Shown here one piece after another: positions 56,337 through 64,000 of a stretch of DNA of 64,000 nucleotides. Made by a program: the position numbers and the translations under genes. The DNA comes from Cognaticolwellia sediminilitoris (lineage in GTDB: Bacteria > Pseudomonadota > Gammaproteobacteria > Enterobacterales > Alteromonadaceae), in assembly GCA_002104535.1 (NCBI GenBank), contig NBOG01000004.1, positions 186,001-250,000 of the forward strand, read 5' to 3'. Position 1 is the first letter of the stretch. Each line of letters starts with the position of its first letter. Below the pieces are notes generated by a model. It worked only from the letters and a program-made list of their open reading frames with translations. It did no database searches and was not told the DNA's origin.

Positions 56337-58079
56337 ATGAAAAATCTTGCTTTCGCTATCGCAAAAACTATTATCAACGGTTTCGAGCGACACATCTATC
56401 TCTATAGCGAGATAACACAAACGGCAAAACAACGTTTTGAACAGCACCGCTGGCATGACGTACAAGTTGCGGCGAAAGCACGTACTGAGTTTTATGATCA
56501 TCGCATAGACGAAACCCTTGCCACGATAAAGCAAGATTTTTGTATCGAGGCGCTCGACGATAAGCTGTGGAAATATGTCAAAATTAGTTATATCGAACTG
56601 CTCAGTAAGCACCCACAACCTGAGTTAGCAGAAAGTTTTTATAATTCAATTTTTTGTCATTTGTTTGAGCGTAAGTATTATCATAATGCTTATATATTCG
56701 TGCAATCGACGGCAACACGGTTAGATGCCTTGCCAAAACCTTCGATTTATACCAGTTATTTTCCAGCAGAACGTGGCTTATTTCAAACCATTACTAGGAT
56801 AATTAAAAGTCACAATTTTTCCGTACCTTTTTCACACCTGAAAAAAGACATCAACACCTTAATCGCCAAGTTTCGCCAACAAGCAGACAAAACTCGTTAT
56901 CAATTAGCTGACTTACAATTCGATATTTTAGACTCAGTATTTTATCGCAACAAAGGTGCCTACATTATTGGCCGCGTCATTTCTCCTGCGGGCGAAACGC
57001 CGTTTATCATTTCATTGTTAAATACCGAAGCTGACGGGCTATTTATCGATGCGCTGATCACCGAAGGTGAACATATGGCGGTAGTTTTTGGCTTCGCTCG
57101 CGCTTATTTTTTTGTCGATTGTCAGCACCCACATGCTTTAGTCGAATTTTTAAATCGCTTAATTCCTCATAAAACCAGTGCCGATTTATATTCTGCTATC
57201 GGTTTTCACAAGCAAGGAAAAACCCAGTTCTATCGTGACTTTCTAAATCACCTTGATAACAGTGATGACAAGCTAGAATTAGCACCGGGCATCAAAGGTA
57301 TGGTGATGTCAGTATTTACTCTACCGTCTTACCCATATGTGTTTAAAATCATTAAAGACAAGTTTTCTCCCAGTAAAAACATGACTCGAGCTGACGTTAA
57401 AGGTAAATATCGCTTGGTGAAATTACACGATCGCGTGGGACGAATGGCAGATACCATGGAATACTCCGAAGTTGCCTTTCCCAAAAAACGTTTTTCTGAA
57501 GAATTACTCGAAGAACTTAATACGGTAGCGCCGTCATTATTGCGCTTTGAAGATGATTTAGTGATCATTAAACACATGTATATAGAACGGAGAATGACAC
57601 CATTAAACCTCTACTTAGCTAAAGCCACAGACGATGAAGTTGACAACGCCATGTACGGTTATGGCAAAGCCATTAAGCAGTTGATTGCCGCCAATATATT
57701 CCCTGGTGACATGTTATTAAAAAACTTTGGCGTCACACGTCATGGCCGGGTGATTTTTTATGATTACGATGAAATTACTTACATGAATGAAGTAAATTTT
57801 CGCGTTAAGCCTGAAGCTATGACTGAAGAGCAAATTTATGCTTCAGAGCCTTGGTACTCAGTTGATCCCGGCGATGTATTTCCTGAAGAAATAGCGACAT
57901 TCGCATTAGCCAACAATCGCTATCGTCAGGCATTTTTGCGTCATCATAGTAACTTGTTAGAAGCCAAATACTGGCAAGAGTGCCAAGCCAATGTTGCTAA
58001 AGGTGTTTTTGCCGATGTTTACCCTTATCCTGAAAAGTCGCGTTTTTGTCATTACAAAGGTCATAAAGTAAACGAATAA
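56337..58079 (+). CDS. aceK: Isocitrate dehydrogenase kinase/phosphatase
   Basis: 580 residues, the usual family length. Switches isocitrate dehydrogenase off by phosphorylation when the glyoxylate shunt is needed. The ATP-binding loop APGIKGMVMSVFTLPSYPYV and the later MLLKNFGVTRHGRVIFYDYDE are AceK signatures. It is not next to aceBA here. A structured hairpin follows. Confidence 0.97.
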   Translation: MKNLAFAIAKTIINGFERHIYLYSEITQTAKQRFEQHRWHDVQVAAKARTEFYDHRIDETLATIKQDFCIEALDDKLWKYVKISYIELLSKHPQPELAESFYNSIFCHLFERKYYHNAYIFVQSTATRLDALPKPSIYTSYFPAERGLFQTITRIIKSHNFSVPFSHLKKDINTLIAKFRQQADKTRYQLADLQFDILDSVFYRNKGAYIIGRVISPAGETPFIISLLNTEADGLFIDALITEGEHMAVVFGFARAYFFVDCQHPHALVEFLNRLIPHKTSADLYSAIGFHKQGKTQFYRDFLNHLDNSDDKLELAPGIKGMVMSVFTLPSYPYVFKIIKDKFSPSKNMTRADVKGKYRLVKLHDRVGRMADTMEYSEVAFPKKRFSEELLEELNTVAPSLLRFEDDLVIIKHMYIERRMTPLNLYLAKATDDEVDNAMYGYGKAIKQLIAANIFPGDMLLKNFGVTRHGRVIFYDYDEITYMNEVNFRVKPEAMTEEQIYASEPWYSVDPGDVFPEEIATFALANNRYRQAFLRHHSNLLEAKYWQECQANVAKGVFADVYPYPEKSRFCHYKGHKVNE

Positions 58080-58096
58080 ATTATTAAACATCTAAA

Positions 58097-58154
58097 AAAG
58101 GGCAAATATGCTGTTTATTTAGCCGAACAGTCAATTATTTTAAATTTGCCCTTT
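58097..58154 (+). terminator. Long hairpin after aceK, possible terminator
   Basis: Outer arms AAAGGGCAAAT / ATTTGCCCTTT are perfect over 11 bp, with an inner CTGTT / AACAG hairpin. Only three Ts follow the stem, so termination is uncertain. Confidence 0.55.
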
Positions 58155-58192
58155 ACCTTTGGCTTTGCATCAGTATAATTCGAATCCGTTGC

Positions 58193-58269
58193 AGGGGTGT
58201 AGTTCCAATTGGTAGAACAGCGGTCTCCAAAACCGACGGTTGGGAGTTCGAATCTCTCCACCCCTGCCA
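58193..58269 (+). tRNA. trpT: tRNA-Trp (anticodon CCA)
   Basis: Acceptor AGGGGTG pairs with CACCCCT. The D-arm is GTTC/GAAC, the anticodon loop CTCCAAA holds CCA, and the T-arm GGGAG/CTCTC surrounds TTCGAAT. The 3' end GCCA is encoded. Position 27-43 of the anticodon stem would be G-A, a mismatch relative to E. coli. Confidence 0.97.
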
Positions 58270-58385
58270 TTTTCCTTTCTTGATCCTATTTCTACCTTTT
58301 ATTTTCATTAATAACTAAATTCTAGTTTTTCCTATTTCAAAACTCTGTCATGATAACAGCGAGTTTTAAACGTACCTGAAATGAT

Positions 58386-58868
58386 ATGAGCATTAGCAAA
58401 AGACAGTTTAATTTATTACAAGCCATGGGTATCACCACATGGCAAAGACGCGATTTATCGAGTCAAAATTTAGCTTCCGTTGCACTTGATGACGAGGCTA
58501 ACAATCCCGCTCAAAATAACAATTCATCTCTTAAAGCCAGCGCTGAATCTTCGATTACGGAAAATTCTGCGAAGTCAGATAATACCCAAAAAACAGTTGT
58601 TCATCAGCCTGCGCTGATTAACCTCAACACTTTATTGAAGCATCCGTTATTTAAGGATGTTATCAGGTGCCTTGGCGCAAGTAGTGCTGATGTGTCGGTT
58701 GTAGGCGAACAGATAGATCTTGGTATTTTCAATTGGCAATTTACTGAATCAGATAACATTGAACTCAAACATAACTGCCTAAAAACACCGGATTTAGACA
58801 CCCTCGCACATTCACCAATGCTAAAAAAGGCGTTGTGGCAATCCATAGGACCTTTTAGCTCGATATGA
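58386..58868 (+). CDS. holD: DNA polymerase III psi subunit
   Basis: 160 residues. The N-terminal RQFNLLQAMGITTWQRR is the chi-binding motif of HolD. The C-terminal LKKALWQSIGPF matches the conserved ALW helix. A Ser/Asn-rich linker (about 35-75) makes it longer than E. coli psi. Its stop overlaps the rimI start by four bases (ATGA), the usual holD-rimI arrangement. Psi links the clamp loader to chi and SSB. Confidence 0.88.
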   Translation: MSISKRQFNLLQAMGITTWQRRDLSSQNLASVALDDEANNPAQNNNSSLKASAESSITENSAKSDNTQKTVVHQPALINLNTLLKHPLFKDVIRCLGASSADVSVVGEQIDLGIFNWQFTESDNIELKHNCLKTPDLDTLAHSPMLKKALWQSIGPFSSI

Positions 58869-59326
58869 CAAAACTAGATAAAGCTTTGTTCAAGCCTATA
58901 ACGCAAGACATCGTTGAACAACTGATGTTGATCGAACTTGCTTGCCACCCGCACCCTTGGACTGAAAAAACGTTTAGAAGCTGTATTGATGGTCGCTATT
59001 TTGGCGATTACTTGACCATGGATAACACTATAGTGGGTTTTTATGTCGGTGAGCATGTGGCTGGAGAGTCTACTTTAATGGATATTTGTGTTCCGCCTGA
59101 GTTACAAGGCAAAGGTTACGGTAAAGCGCTACTGTTAAAATTTATTGAGCAGTGTAAAACCTTAAATACCGAGAAAATGTTCCTCGAAGTACGGGCAAAA
59201 AATATTAGTGCACAAATGCTTTATATCAACCAAGGCTTTACCGAAATTGCCCGCAGAACTGGTTACTACCCAAGTAACAGTGGTTTTGGGTATGAAGATG
59301 CCATTGTCATGTCAAAAAAGCTCTAA
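58865..59326 (+). CDS. rimI: Ribosomal protein S18 alanine N-acetyltransferase
   Basis: 153 residues of the GNAT fold. ACHPHPWTEKTFRSCI opens the protein, and VPPELQGKGYGKALL is the acetyl-CoA loop (Q/RxxGxG). LEVRAKNISAQMLYINQGF and the Tyr in GYYPS are RimI hallmarks. Acetylates the N-terminus of S18. Overlaps holD. Confidence 0.95.
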   Translation: MTKLDKALFKPITQDIVEQLMLIELACHPHPWTEKTFRSCIDGRYFGDYLTMDNTIVGFYVGEHVAGESTLMDICVPPELQGKGYGKALLLKFIEQCKTLNTEKMFLEVRAKNISAQMLYINQGFTEIARRTGYYPSNSGFGYEDAIVMSKKL

Positions 59327-59376
59327 CGACCGCTTTCATATAGCCTAATTACAGCAAGCCTTATCGGTGGTTGTCC

Positions 59377-59456
59377 ATTAATACCAAATTAAGCCTCCTA
59401 AGGGTTCATCAACCAAATTAGATAGCTAGCCAAGATATATAAAATTTGATACTAAT
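59377..59456. repeat. Short element with imperfect 14-bp terminal inverted repeats
   Basis: ATTAATACCAAATT and AATTTGATACTAAT pair at 12 of 14 positions around 52 bases. The left arm resembles the ATTAATATCAAATTTAAG part of repeat R. Possibly a small non-autonomous element. Confidence 0.5.
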
Positions 59457-59539
59457 AGTTAAATAATGAACATGCTCGGTGATTGGATAAAATGAGTTTT
59501 AATCGCGCGGAATTTAATTGTTAAGTATATGGAATTTTC

Positions 59540-59989
59540 ATGCAAGGTACATTATCACTTTCACAATACGTAAAGAAACGAATTGGTGTGAAGATGGGCG
59601 CCAATCACTCAATGAGAAACATGCTTTCACGCTCTTTCGGAGCTAGATCTTTCCCTGTTTTTTGGCACTACTGGAATCCAATCTGGAGTTACTATTTGTC
59701 ACGTAATGTAATGAGACCTCTAAGTGCTTTTTTGCCATTACCGCTTGCTATTTTTATTACATTTCTTTTCAGTGGTGCTATTCACGATTTAGCGGTTTCG
59801 TTGGTAAAGTGGAATACCATTGTCTTTTTTACACCTTGGTTTGGTTTAATGGGCTTAATCGTTATAATCTCAAATAAAGCAAATATCACTTATGGGAAAT
59901 TTTCTTGGTATATTCGAGCTTCAATAAATGCGATTATTATTTGCGTTTCGTTAGGTTTAACGTATTTTTTAGAAATGCTGTATACCTAA
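59540..59989 (+). CDS. Short MBOAT/wax-synthase-like membrane protein
   Basis: 149 residues with about four helices. ARSFPVFWHYWNPIWSYYL resembles the FW..W...V..FL region of membrane-bound O-acyltransferases. FLFSGAIHDLAV carries the conserved (S/G)xxH histidine. At a third of normal MBOAT length it looks like the catalytic core only, either a minimal family member or a fragment. The acyl acceptor is unknown. Confidence 0.65.
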   Translation: MQGTLSLSQYVKKRIGVKMGANHSMRNMLSRSFGARSFPVFWHYWNPIWSYYLSRNVMRPLSAFLPLPLAIFITFLFSGAIHDLAVSLVKWNTIVFFTPWFGLMGLIVIISNKANITYGKFSWYIRASINAIIICVSLGLTYFLEMLYT

Positions 59990-59995
59990 CAAATA

Positions 59996-60108
59996 ATAAT
60001 AGGTTTCGCGTTGCCGATTGGACAGTATTTGAAAATGACAATACTCAAATTCAGATACTAACTTCATTAGAGGTACCCATTTTTGATGACAACAAAAAAT
60101 ATCTTTAA
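59996..60108 (+). pseudogene. Possible 3' remnant of an unknown gene
   Basis: In a frame different from the MBOAT-like gene, the tail RFRVADWTVFENDNTQIQIL and then TSLEVPIFDDNKKYL to a stop looks coding in composition. No start or ribosome site precedes it. It may be the end of a gene whose 5' part was lost. Weak evidence. Confidence 0.25.
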
Positions 60109-60314
60109 GTTATTGGCGCAAAATATCAAATTAAAGTTTGGGTTAGATGAGGATCGCACCTATCAAACCAAGTCATAAAGTAACTTATTATGCCTCCACA
60201 ATAACGTTTAAAATTAACAGCACGTGGATAGGAGCGTTTTCTTATCAAAACACTCATGAAAAATTTGGTAATTAATAACCCCTTGTCAGTTTCCACTCCT
60301 ATATGCACACACAA

Positions 60315-60340
60315 AAAAGCAAACCTAATGGTTTGCTTTT
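60315..60340 (-). terminator. Terminator of the nap operon
   Basis: AAAAGCAAACC-TAAT-GGTTTGCTTTT: a perfect 11-bp stem, with a U-run on the minus strand just after napC. Confidence 0.9.
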
Positions 60341-60367
60341 ACTTAAAAAATTATTTCAATTACTTGC

Positions 60368-60943
60368 TTACCAGTGTTCAACACCTTTCATATCAGGTAA
60401 TTCGTGCGCAATACCTTTATGACAATCAATACAAGTTTTTTCCCCCGAAGCTAAAGCATCAGAGTGCATTTTAACACTTCGGTTACCTTGCTCGGAAAAA
60501 TCCATGTACTCAAAGTTATGACAATTTCGACACTCGAGTGAATCATTTTCTTTCATTCGTTTCCACTCACGCTCAGCCATAGAGCGACGATGATCGACAA
60601 AACCTTCACGGGTATCAATTATGCCCGTTAACATCCCCCAAACTTCTTTACTGGCGGCAATTTTACGTACTATTTTATCGGTCCATTTTTTCGGTACATG
60701 GCAGTCAGGACAAGTAGCACGAACACCCGAGCGATTTGCATAATGAATTGTTTCACGATACTCCTCATAAACATTGTCTTGCATCTCATGACAGCTAATA
60801 CAAAACTCTTCAGTGTTTGTTACTTCTAGTGCAGTGTTAAAACCACCCCAAAATATAACACCGCCAGCAAAACCAATGGCTAAAATAAACCATAGTGCTG
60901 CACTACTTGGTGACTTTAAAAACGTCCATAAACTCTTTAGCAT
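60368..60943 (-). CDS. napC: NapC/NirT-type tetrahaem cytochrome c
   Basis: 191 residues. One N-terminal membrane helix (about 17-34), then four CxxCH haem motifs: CISCH, CPDCH, CRNCH and CIDCH. Oxidises quinol in the inner membrane and passes electrons to NapAB. Third gene of napA-napB-napC as seen on this strand, with a terminator behind it. Confidence 0.96.
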   Translation of the reverse strand: MLKSLWTFLKSPSSAALWFILAIGFAGGVIFWGGFNTALEVTNTEEFCISCHEMQDNVYEEYRETIHYANRSGVRATCPDCHVPKKWTDKIVRKIAASKEVWGMLTGIIDTREGFVDHRRSMAEREWKRMKENDSLECRNCHNFEYMDFSEQGNRSVKMHSDALASGEKTCIDCHKGIAHELPDMKGVEHW

Positions 60944-60969
60944 TTTATACCCCTTAAGCTAACATCGGC

Positions 60970-61428
60970 TTATTCATTACCCAATGATTCAACCGGTTTA
61001 AAGGTATTCTCAACTAATGGCGCCGCGTCAGCTTGAGTAACATGGCATTGAGAACAAAAATAACGACGAGGCGAAACATCAGACAATGTTTTACCATCGC
61101 GGGTTTCAAAGTGCGTTAAGCTTATTTTGGTCGCGCCCGTTTCTGCGGCGTACTTCCAACTATGACAGTTCAAACACTTATTGCTATTGGTATCAACGCG
61201 ATACCCTCGTGTTTGATGCGGAACAACTGGCGGTTGATGAACATAATTACGCGCTATCGGGTTTTTATCCTTGATCACTCGCTTAAGACTTTCAGCGGGA
61301 CGAGTTTCATCAATAGTTGACGCACCTCGAATAGTCTCTAATCCCCCAGGGTTAACTTTTTCTTGCGCTATAACATGTGTCGTGATCACAAAAGTAACAA
61401 CGGTAAAGAATAAAGGTAATAATTTCAT
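60970..61428 (-). CDS. napB: Periplasmic nitrate reductase dihaem subunit NapB
   Basis: 152 residues with a signal peptide (LLPLFFTVVTFVITTHVIAQ). Two CxxCH haem sites: CLNCH and CSQCH. The HQTRGYRVDTNSNKCL segment is typical of NapB. Transfers electrons from NapC to NapA. Confidence 0.96.
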   Translation of the reverse strand: MKLLPLFFTVVTFVITTHVIAQEKVNPGGLETIRGASTIDETRPAESLKRVIKDKNPIARNYVHQPPVVPHQTRGYRVDTNSNKCLNCHSWKYAAETGATKISLTHFETRDGKTLSDVSPRRYFCSQCHVTQADAAPLVENTFKPVESLGNE

Positions 61429-61483
61429 TTACTTTCTCCTTCGCATCGACAAGCAATATTATCGATGCTTAAATTTATCAACA

Positions 61484-63973
61484 TTAAGCTTTCGTTACCT
61501 TAACGGCACATTTTTTGAAATCCGTTTGTTTTGACAACGGGTCAGTTGCATCGAGTGTTACCTTATTCACTAATTGCTTAGCATCAAACCAAGGCATAAA
61601 TACCAAGCCTCTTGGTGGTCGGTTACGCCCTCTTGTTTCAACACGTGATTCAACTTCACCTCGGCGTGACTCCATTAACACTTTATCGCCACGTCTTAAA
61701 TTACGAGCTCTTGCGTCATCGGGGTGCATAAATATCACCGCATCGGGAAATGCTTTATGTAGCTCGGGCACACGTGATGTCATTGATCCTGAATGCCAAT
61801 GTTCGAGTACACGACCAGTACTTAACCACAAGTTGTACTCTTCATCAGGAGACTCAGCTGGTGGTTCATAAGGTAAGGCAAAAATAACGGCTTTTTTATC
61901 TTTATGACCGTAAAACTGTACTTCACTTCCTTTTGCCACATAAGGATCATGGCCTTCTCTGAATCGCCACTTAGTTTCTTTGCCATCAACCACAGGCCAT
62001 CTTAGTCCGCGCTCTTCATGATAACGATCAAATGGTGCTAAATCGTGACCATGGCCACGGCCAAACTCAGCATATTCTTCGAACAAACCTTTTTGAATAT
62101 AGAAACCAAAAGCATCACCTTCAAAGTTGGTATCGCCTTTAGACTCTGACATCGGAAATTTATTCACTTTGCCATTGGCATAAAGTACGTCATATAAAGT
62201 TTTACCACGAAGATCAGGCTGCTTGGCAATCAGTTCTTCTGGCCATACTTCTTCGACTTTAAAGCGTTTAGAAAACTCAACTAACTGCCATAAATCAGAA
62301 CGTGCATCGCCTGGCGCATTCACTTGTTGATGCCAAAATTGAGTTCGGCGTTCGGCATTTCCGTAGGCGCCCTCTTTCTCTACCCACATTGCTGTTGGTA
62401 AAATTAAGTCAGCTGCTTGCGCTGTCACTGTTGGGTAAGGGTCAGAAACAACAATAAAGTTTTCTGGATTACGGTAGCCAGGAATAGCTTCTTCATTAAT
62501 GTTTGGCGCCGCTTGCATATTGTTATTACACATAACCCAATAAGCGTTAAGTTTGCCGTCTTTTAGCATGCGGTTTTGTAATACGGCATGGTAACCAGGC
62601 TTAGGTGGAATAGTACCCTCAGGCAGCTGCCATATTTTTTCAGCTGTTGCTCTATGCTCTGGGTTACTAACCACTAAATCAGCCGGTAAACGGTGTGAAA
62701 ATGTCCCAACTTCACGAGCAGTACCACAAGCAGAAGGCTGACCTGTTAATGAGAACGGACTGTTACCGGGCTCTGATATTTTACCGGTCAATAAATGTAC
62801 GTTGTACATCAAGTTATTTGCCCAAACACCACGCGTGTGTTGGTTAAAGCCCATGGTCCAAAAAGACGTCACTTTCACTTTCGGGTCGGCATATAACTTA
62901 GCCATTTCAATTAAGTTAGCTTCAGGAACTCCTGAAAGTTTAGAAACAGATTCAACCGTATAAGTACTCACAAATTTAGCATAAGCTTCGAAGCTCATCG
63001 GTTTAGATGCGCCAGAGCCAGCATTTTTAGCTGCTTTCTCTAATGGGTGTGTTGGGCGTAAACCATAACCAATATCTGTTTCTCCCTCACGCACATTGAC
63101 ATGCTTTTTCATGAAATCTTCATTTACCGCATCATTTTGAATAATGTAATTGGCAATAAAGTTTAAAATCGCTAAATCAGTTTGTGGGTTGAAGATCATG
63201 CCATTATCGGCAAGTTCAAAACTACGATGTTTGTAGGTTGATAAAACATTCACTCTAACGTGCGGTGAACTTAAACGACGGTCAGTCAAACGCGACCACA
63301 AAATAGGGTGCATTTCCGCCATATTTGAGCCCCACAACACAAACGCATCAGCATGTTCTAAATCGTCATAACAGCCCATAGGCTCGTCGATACCAAATGT
63401 ACGCATAAAGCCGCCAACAGCAGAAGCCATACAATGACGTGCATTAGGGTCAATATTGTTCGTTAAAAAGCCAGCTTTCATCAACTTAGACGCTGCGTAA
63501 CCTTCCCACACTGTCCACTGACCTGAGCCAAACATGCCAACAGAAGTTGGGCCTTTTTTCTTGATTGCCGCTTTAAATTTTTCAGCCATGACATCAAAGG
63601 CTTTATCCCAACTTACTGGAGCAAAATCGCCTTCTTTATCATACTTTCCATCGGTCATTCTCAATAACGGCTGAGTTAATCTGTCTTTACCGTACATAAT
63701 TTTCGATAAGAAGTAGCCTTTAATACAGTTTAAACCTTTATTGACTTCAGCTTCAGGGTCACCTTGTGTAGCTACAACTCTGCCATGTTGAGTACCAACT
63801 AAGACACTACAACCAGTGCCACAAAAACGACATGGTGCTTTGTCCCACTTAATGGTGCTTTCAGATGATTTTGTGATCAAATTAGACGCTGATACGGGGA
63901 CAGCAACTCCCGCAGCAACGGCAGTAGCGGCAATCGCATTAGCTTTAATAAAATCGCGTCGAGTTAAGCTCAT
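61484..63973 (-). CDS. napA: Periplasmic nitrate reductase catalytic subunit NapA
   Basis: 829 residues. A twin-arginine signal ([20 protein letters not shown]) directs folded export. [13 protein letters not shown] with the downstream Cys in GLNCIKGY binds the [4Fe-4S] cluster. [17 protein letters not shown] carries the Cys expected to bind molybdenum, and [14 protein letters not shown] lies in the bis-MGD core. Reduces nitrate to nitrite. napD and other maturation genes would lie beyond the right edge. Confidence 0.97.
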   Translation of the reverse strand: MSLTRRDFIKANAIAATAVAAGVAVPVSASNLITKSSESTIKWDKAPCRFCGTGCSVLVGTQHGRVVATQGDPEAEVNKGLNCIKGYFLSKIMYGKDRLTQPLLRMTDGKYDKEGDFAPVSWDKAFDVMAEKFKAAIKKKGPTSVGMFGSGQWTVWEGYAASKLMKAGFLTNNIDPNARHCMASAVGGFMRTFGIDEPMGCYDDLEHADAFVLWGSNMAEMHPILWSRLTDRRLSSPHVRVNVLSTYKHRSFELADNGMIFNPQTDLAILNFIANYIIQNDAVNEDFMKKHVNVREGETDIGYGLRPTHPLEKAAKNAGSGASKPMSFEAYAKFVSTYTVESVSKLSGVPEANLIEMAKLYADPKVKVTSFWTMGFNQHTRGVWANNLMYNVHLLTGKISEPGNSPFSLTGQPSACGTAREVGTFSHRLPADLVVSNPEHRATAEKIWQLPEGTIPPKPGYHAVLQNRMLKDGKLNAYWVMCNNNMQAAPNINEEAIPGYRNPENFIVVSDPYPTVTAQAADLILPTAMWVEKEGAYGNAERRTQFWHQQVNAPGDARSDLWQLVEFSKRFKVEEVWPEELIAKQPDLRGKTLYDVLYANGKVNKFPMSESKGDTNFEGDAFGFYIQKGLFEEYAEFGRGHGHDLAPFDRYHEERGLRWPVVDGKETKWRFREGHDPYVAKGSEVQFYGHKDKKAVIFALPYEPPAESPDEEYNLWLSTGRVLEHWHSGSMTSRVPELHKAFPDAVIFMHPDDARARNLRRGDKVLMESRRGEVESRVETRGRNRPPRGLVFMPWFDAKQLVNKVTLDATDPLSKQTDFKKCAVKVTKA

Positions 63974-64000
63974 AATTTTTTCCCTTGGTGCTGTGGTAAG

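Noticed and set aside
58193-59540. tRNA-Trp as an integration site for a genomic island
   Set aside because: It is followed by the conserved holD-rimI pair; no integrase and no repeated tRNA end seen.

Overview
The window looks like a chromosome segment of a marine gammaproteobacterium of the Alteromonadales, most like Colwelliaceae (Colwellia/Thalassotalea type). This is an inference from low GC content, AT-rich intergenic DNA, and conserved gammaproteobacterial blocks: comEC-msbA-lpxK-ycaR-kdsB, queA-tgt-yajC-secDF, lolCDE, aceK, holD-rimI and napABC. There is no prophage, rRNA operon, CRISPR array or intact transposase.

Layout. Bases 1-8.2 kb: the 3' part of a YdeP-type molybdoenzyme, an SDR, an RDD membrane protein with a 7-bp tandem repeat in its 5' region, a DUF2059 protein, a lipoprotein cyclophilin, a beta-lactamase-like serine hydrolase, a VOC protein and a 138-bp MITE-like inverted repeat. 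8.2-14 kb: M18 aminopeptidase, AzlCD, M1 aminopeptidase. 14-21.3 kb: kdsB, Trm112, lpxK, msbA and comEC (envelope and competence), with a divergent DUF2062 gene. 21.3-25.3 kb: an accessory island of six small minus-strand genes. It carries integron attC-like sites without an integrase and five copies of a REP-like repeat. 25.3-31.2 kb: lolCDE and an M13 peptidase. 31.2-35.5 kb: a cobalamin riboswitch followed by a B12 uptake and adenosylation operon. 35.5-42.6 kb: an MCP, an unlisted 56-aa DUF2897 gene, a degenerate gene, beta-carbonic anhydrase, a binding protein with a sulfotransferase, and arsR-gapdh-arsJ for arsenate resistance. 42.8-44.2 kb: bfd and two complementary bacterioferritin genes. 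44.5-50.2 kb: Asp/Glu racemase, secreted subtilase, HtpX and a periplasmic binding protein. 50.4-58.1 kb: the Sec/queuosine cluster and aceK. 58.2-64 kb: tRNA-Trp, holD-rimI, a short MBOAT-like protein and napABC.

How the parts work together. LPS (KdsB, LpxK, MsbA) and lipoprotein sorting (LolCDE) serve outer-membrane assembly. NapABC gives periplasmic nitrate reduction. The B12 operon imports and adenosylates corrinoids under riboswitch control. GAPDH plus ArsJ convert arsenate to 1-arseno-3-phosphoglycerate and export it. Bfd and the two bacterioferritins store and release iron, with a likely Fur site between them.

The most unusual region is 21.6-25.3 kb: a short integron cassette cluster (one attC well formed, one degenerate, one half-destroyed) with an orphan Imm26-like immunity gene. 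It is interleaved with a REP-like family and a composite repeat that flanks a lipoprotein gene in direct orientation.
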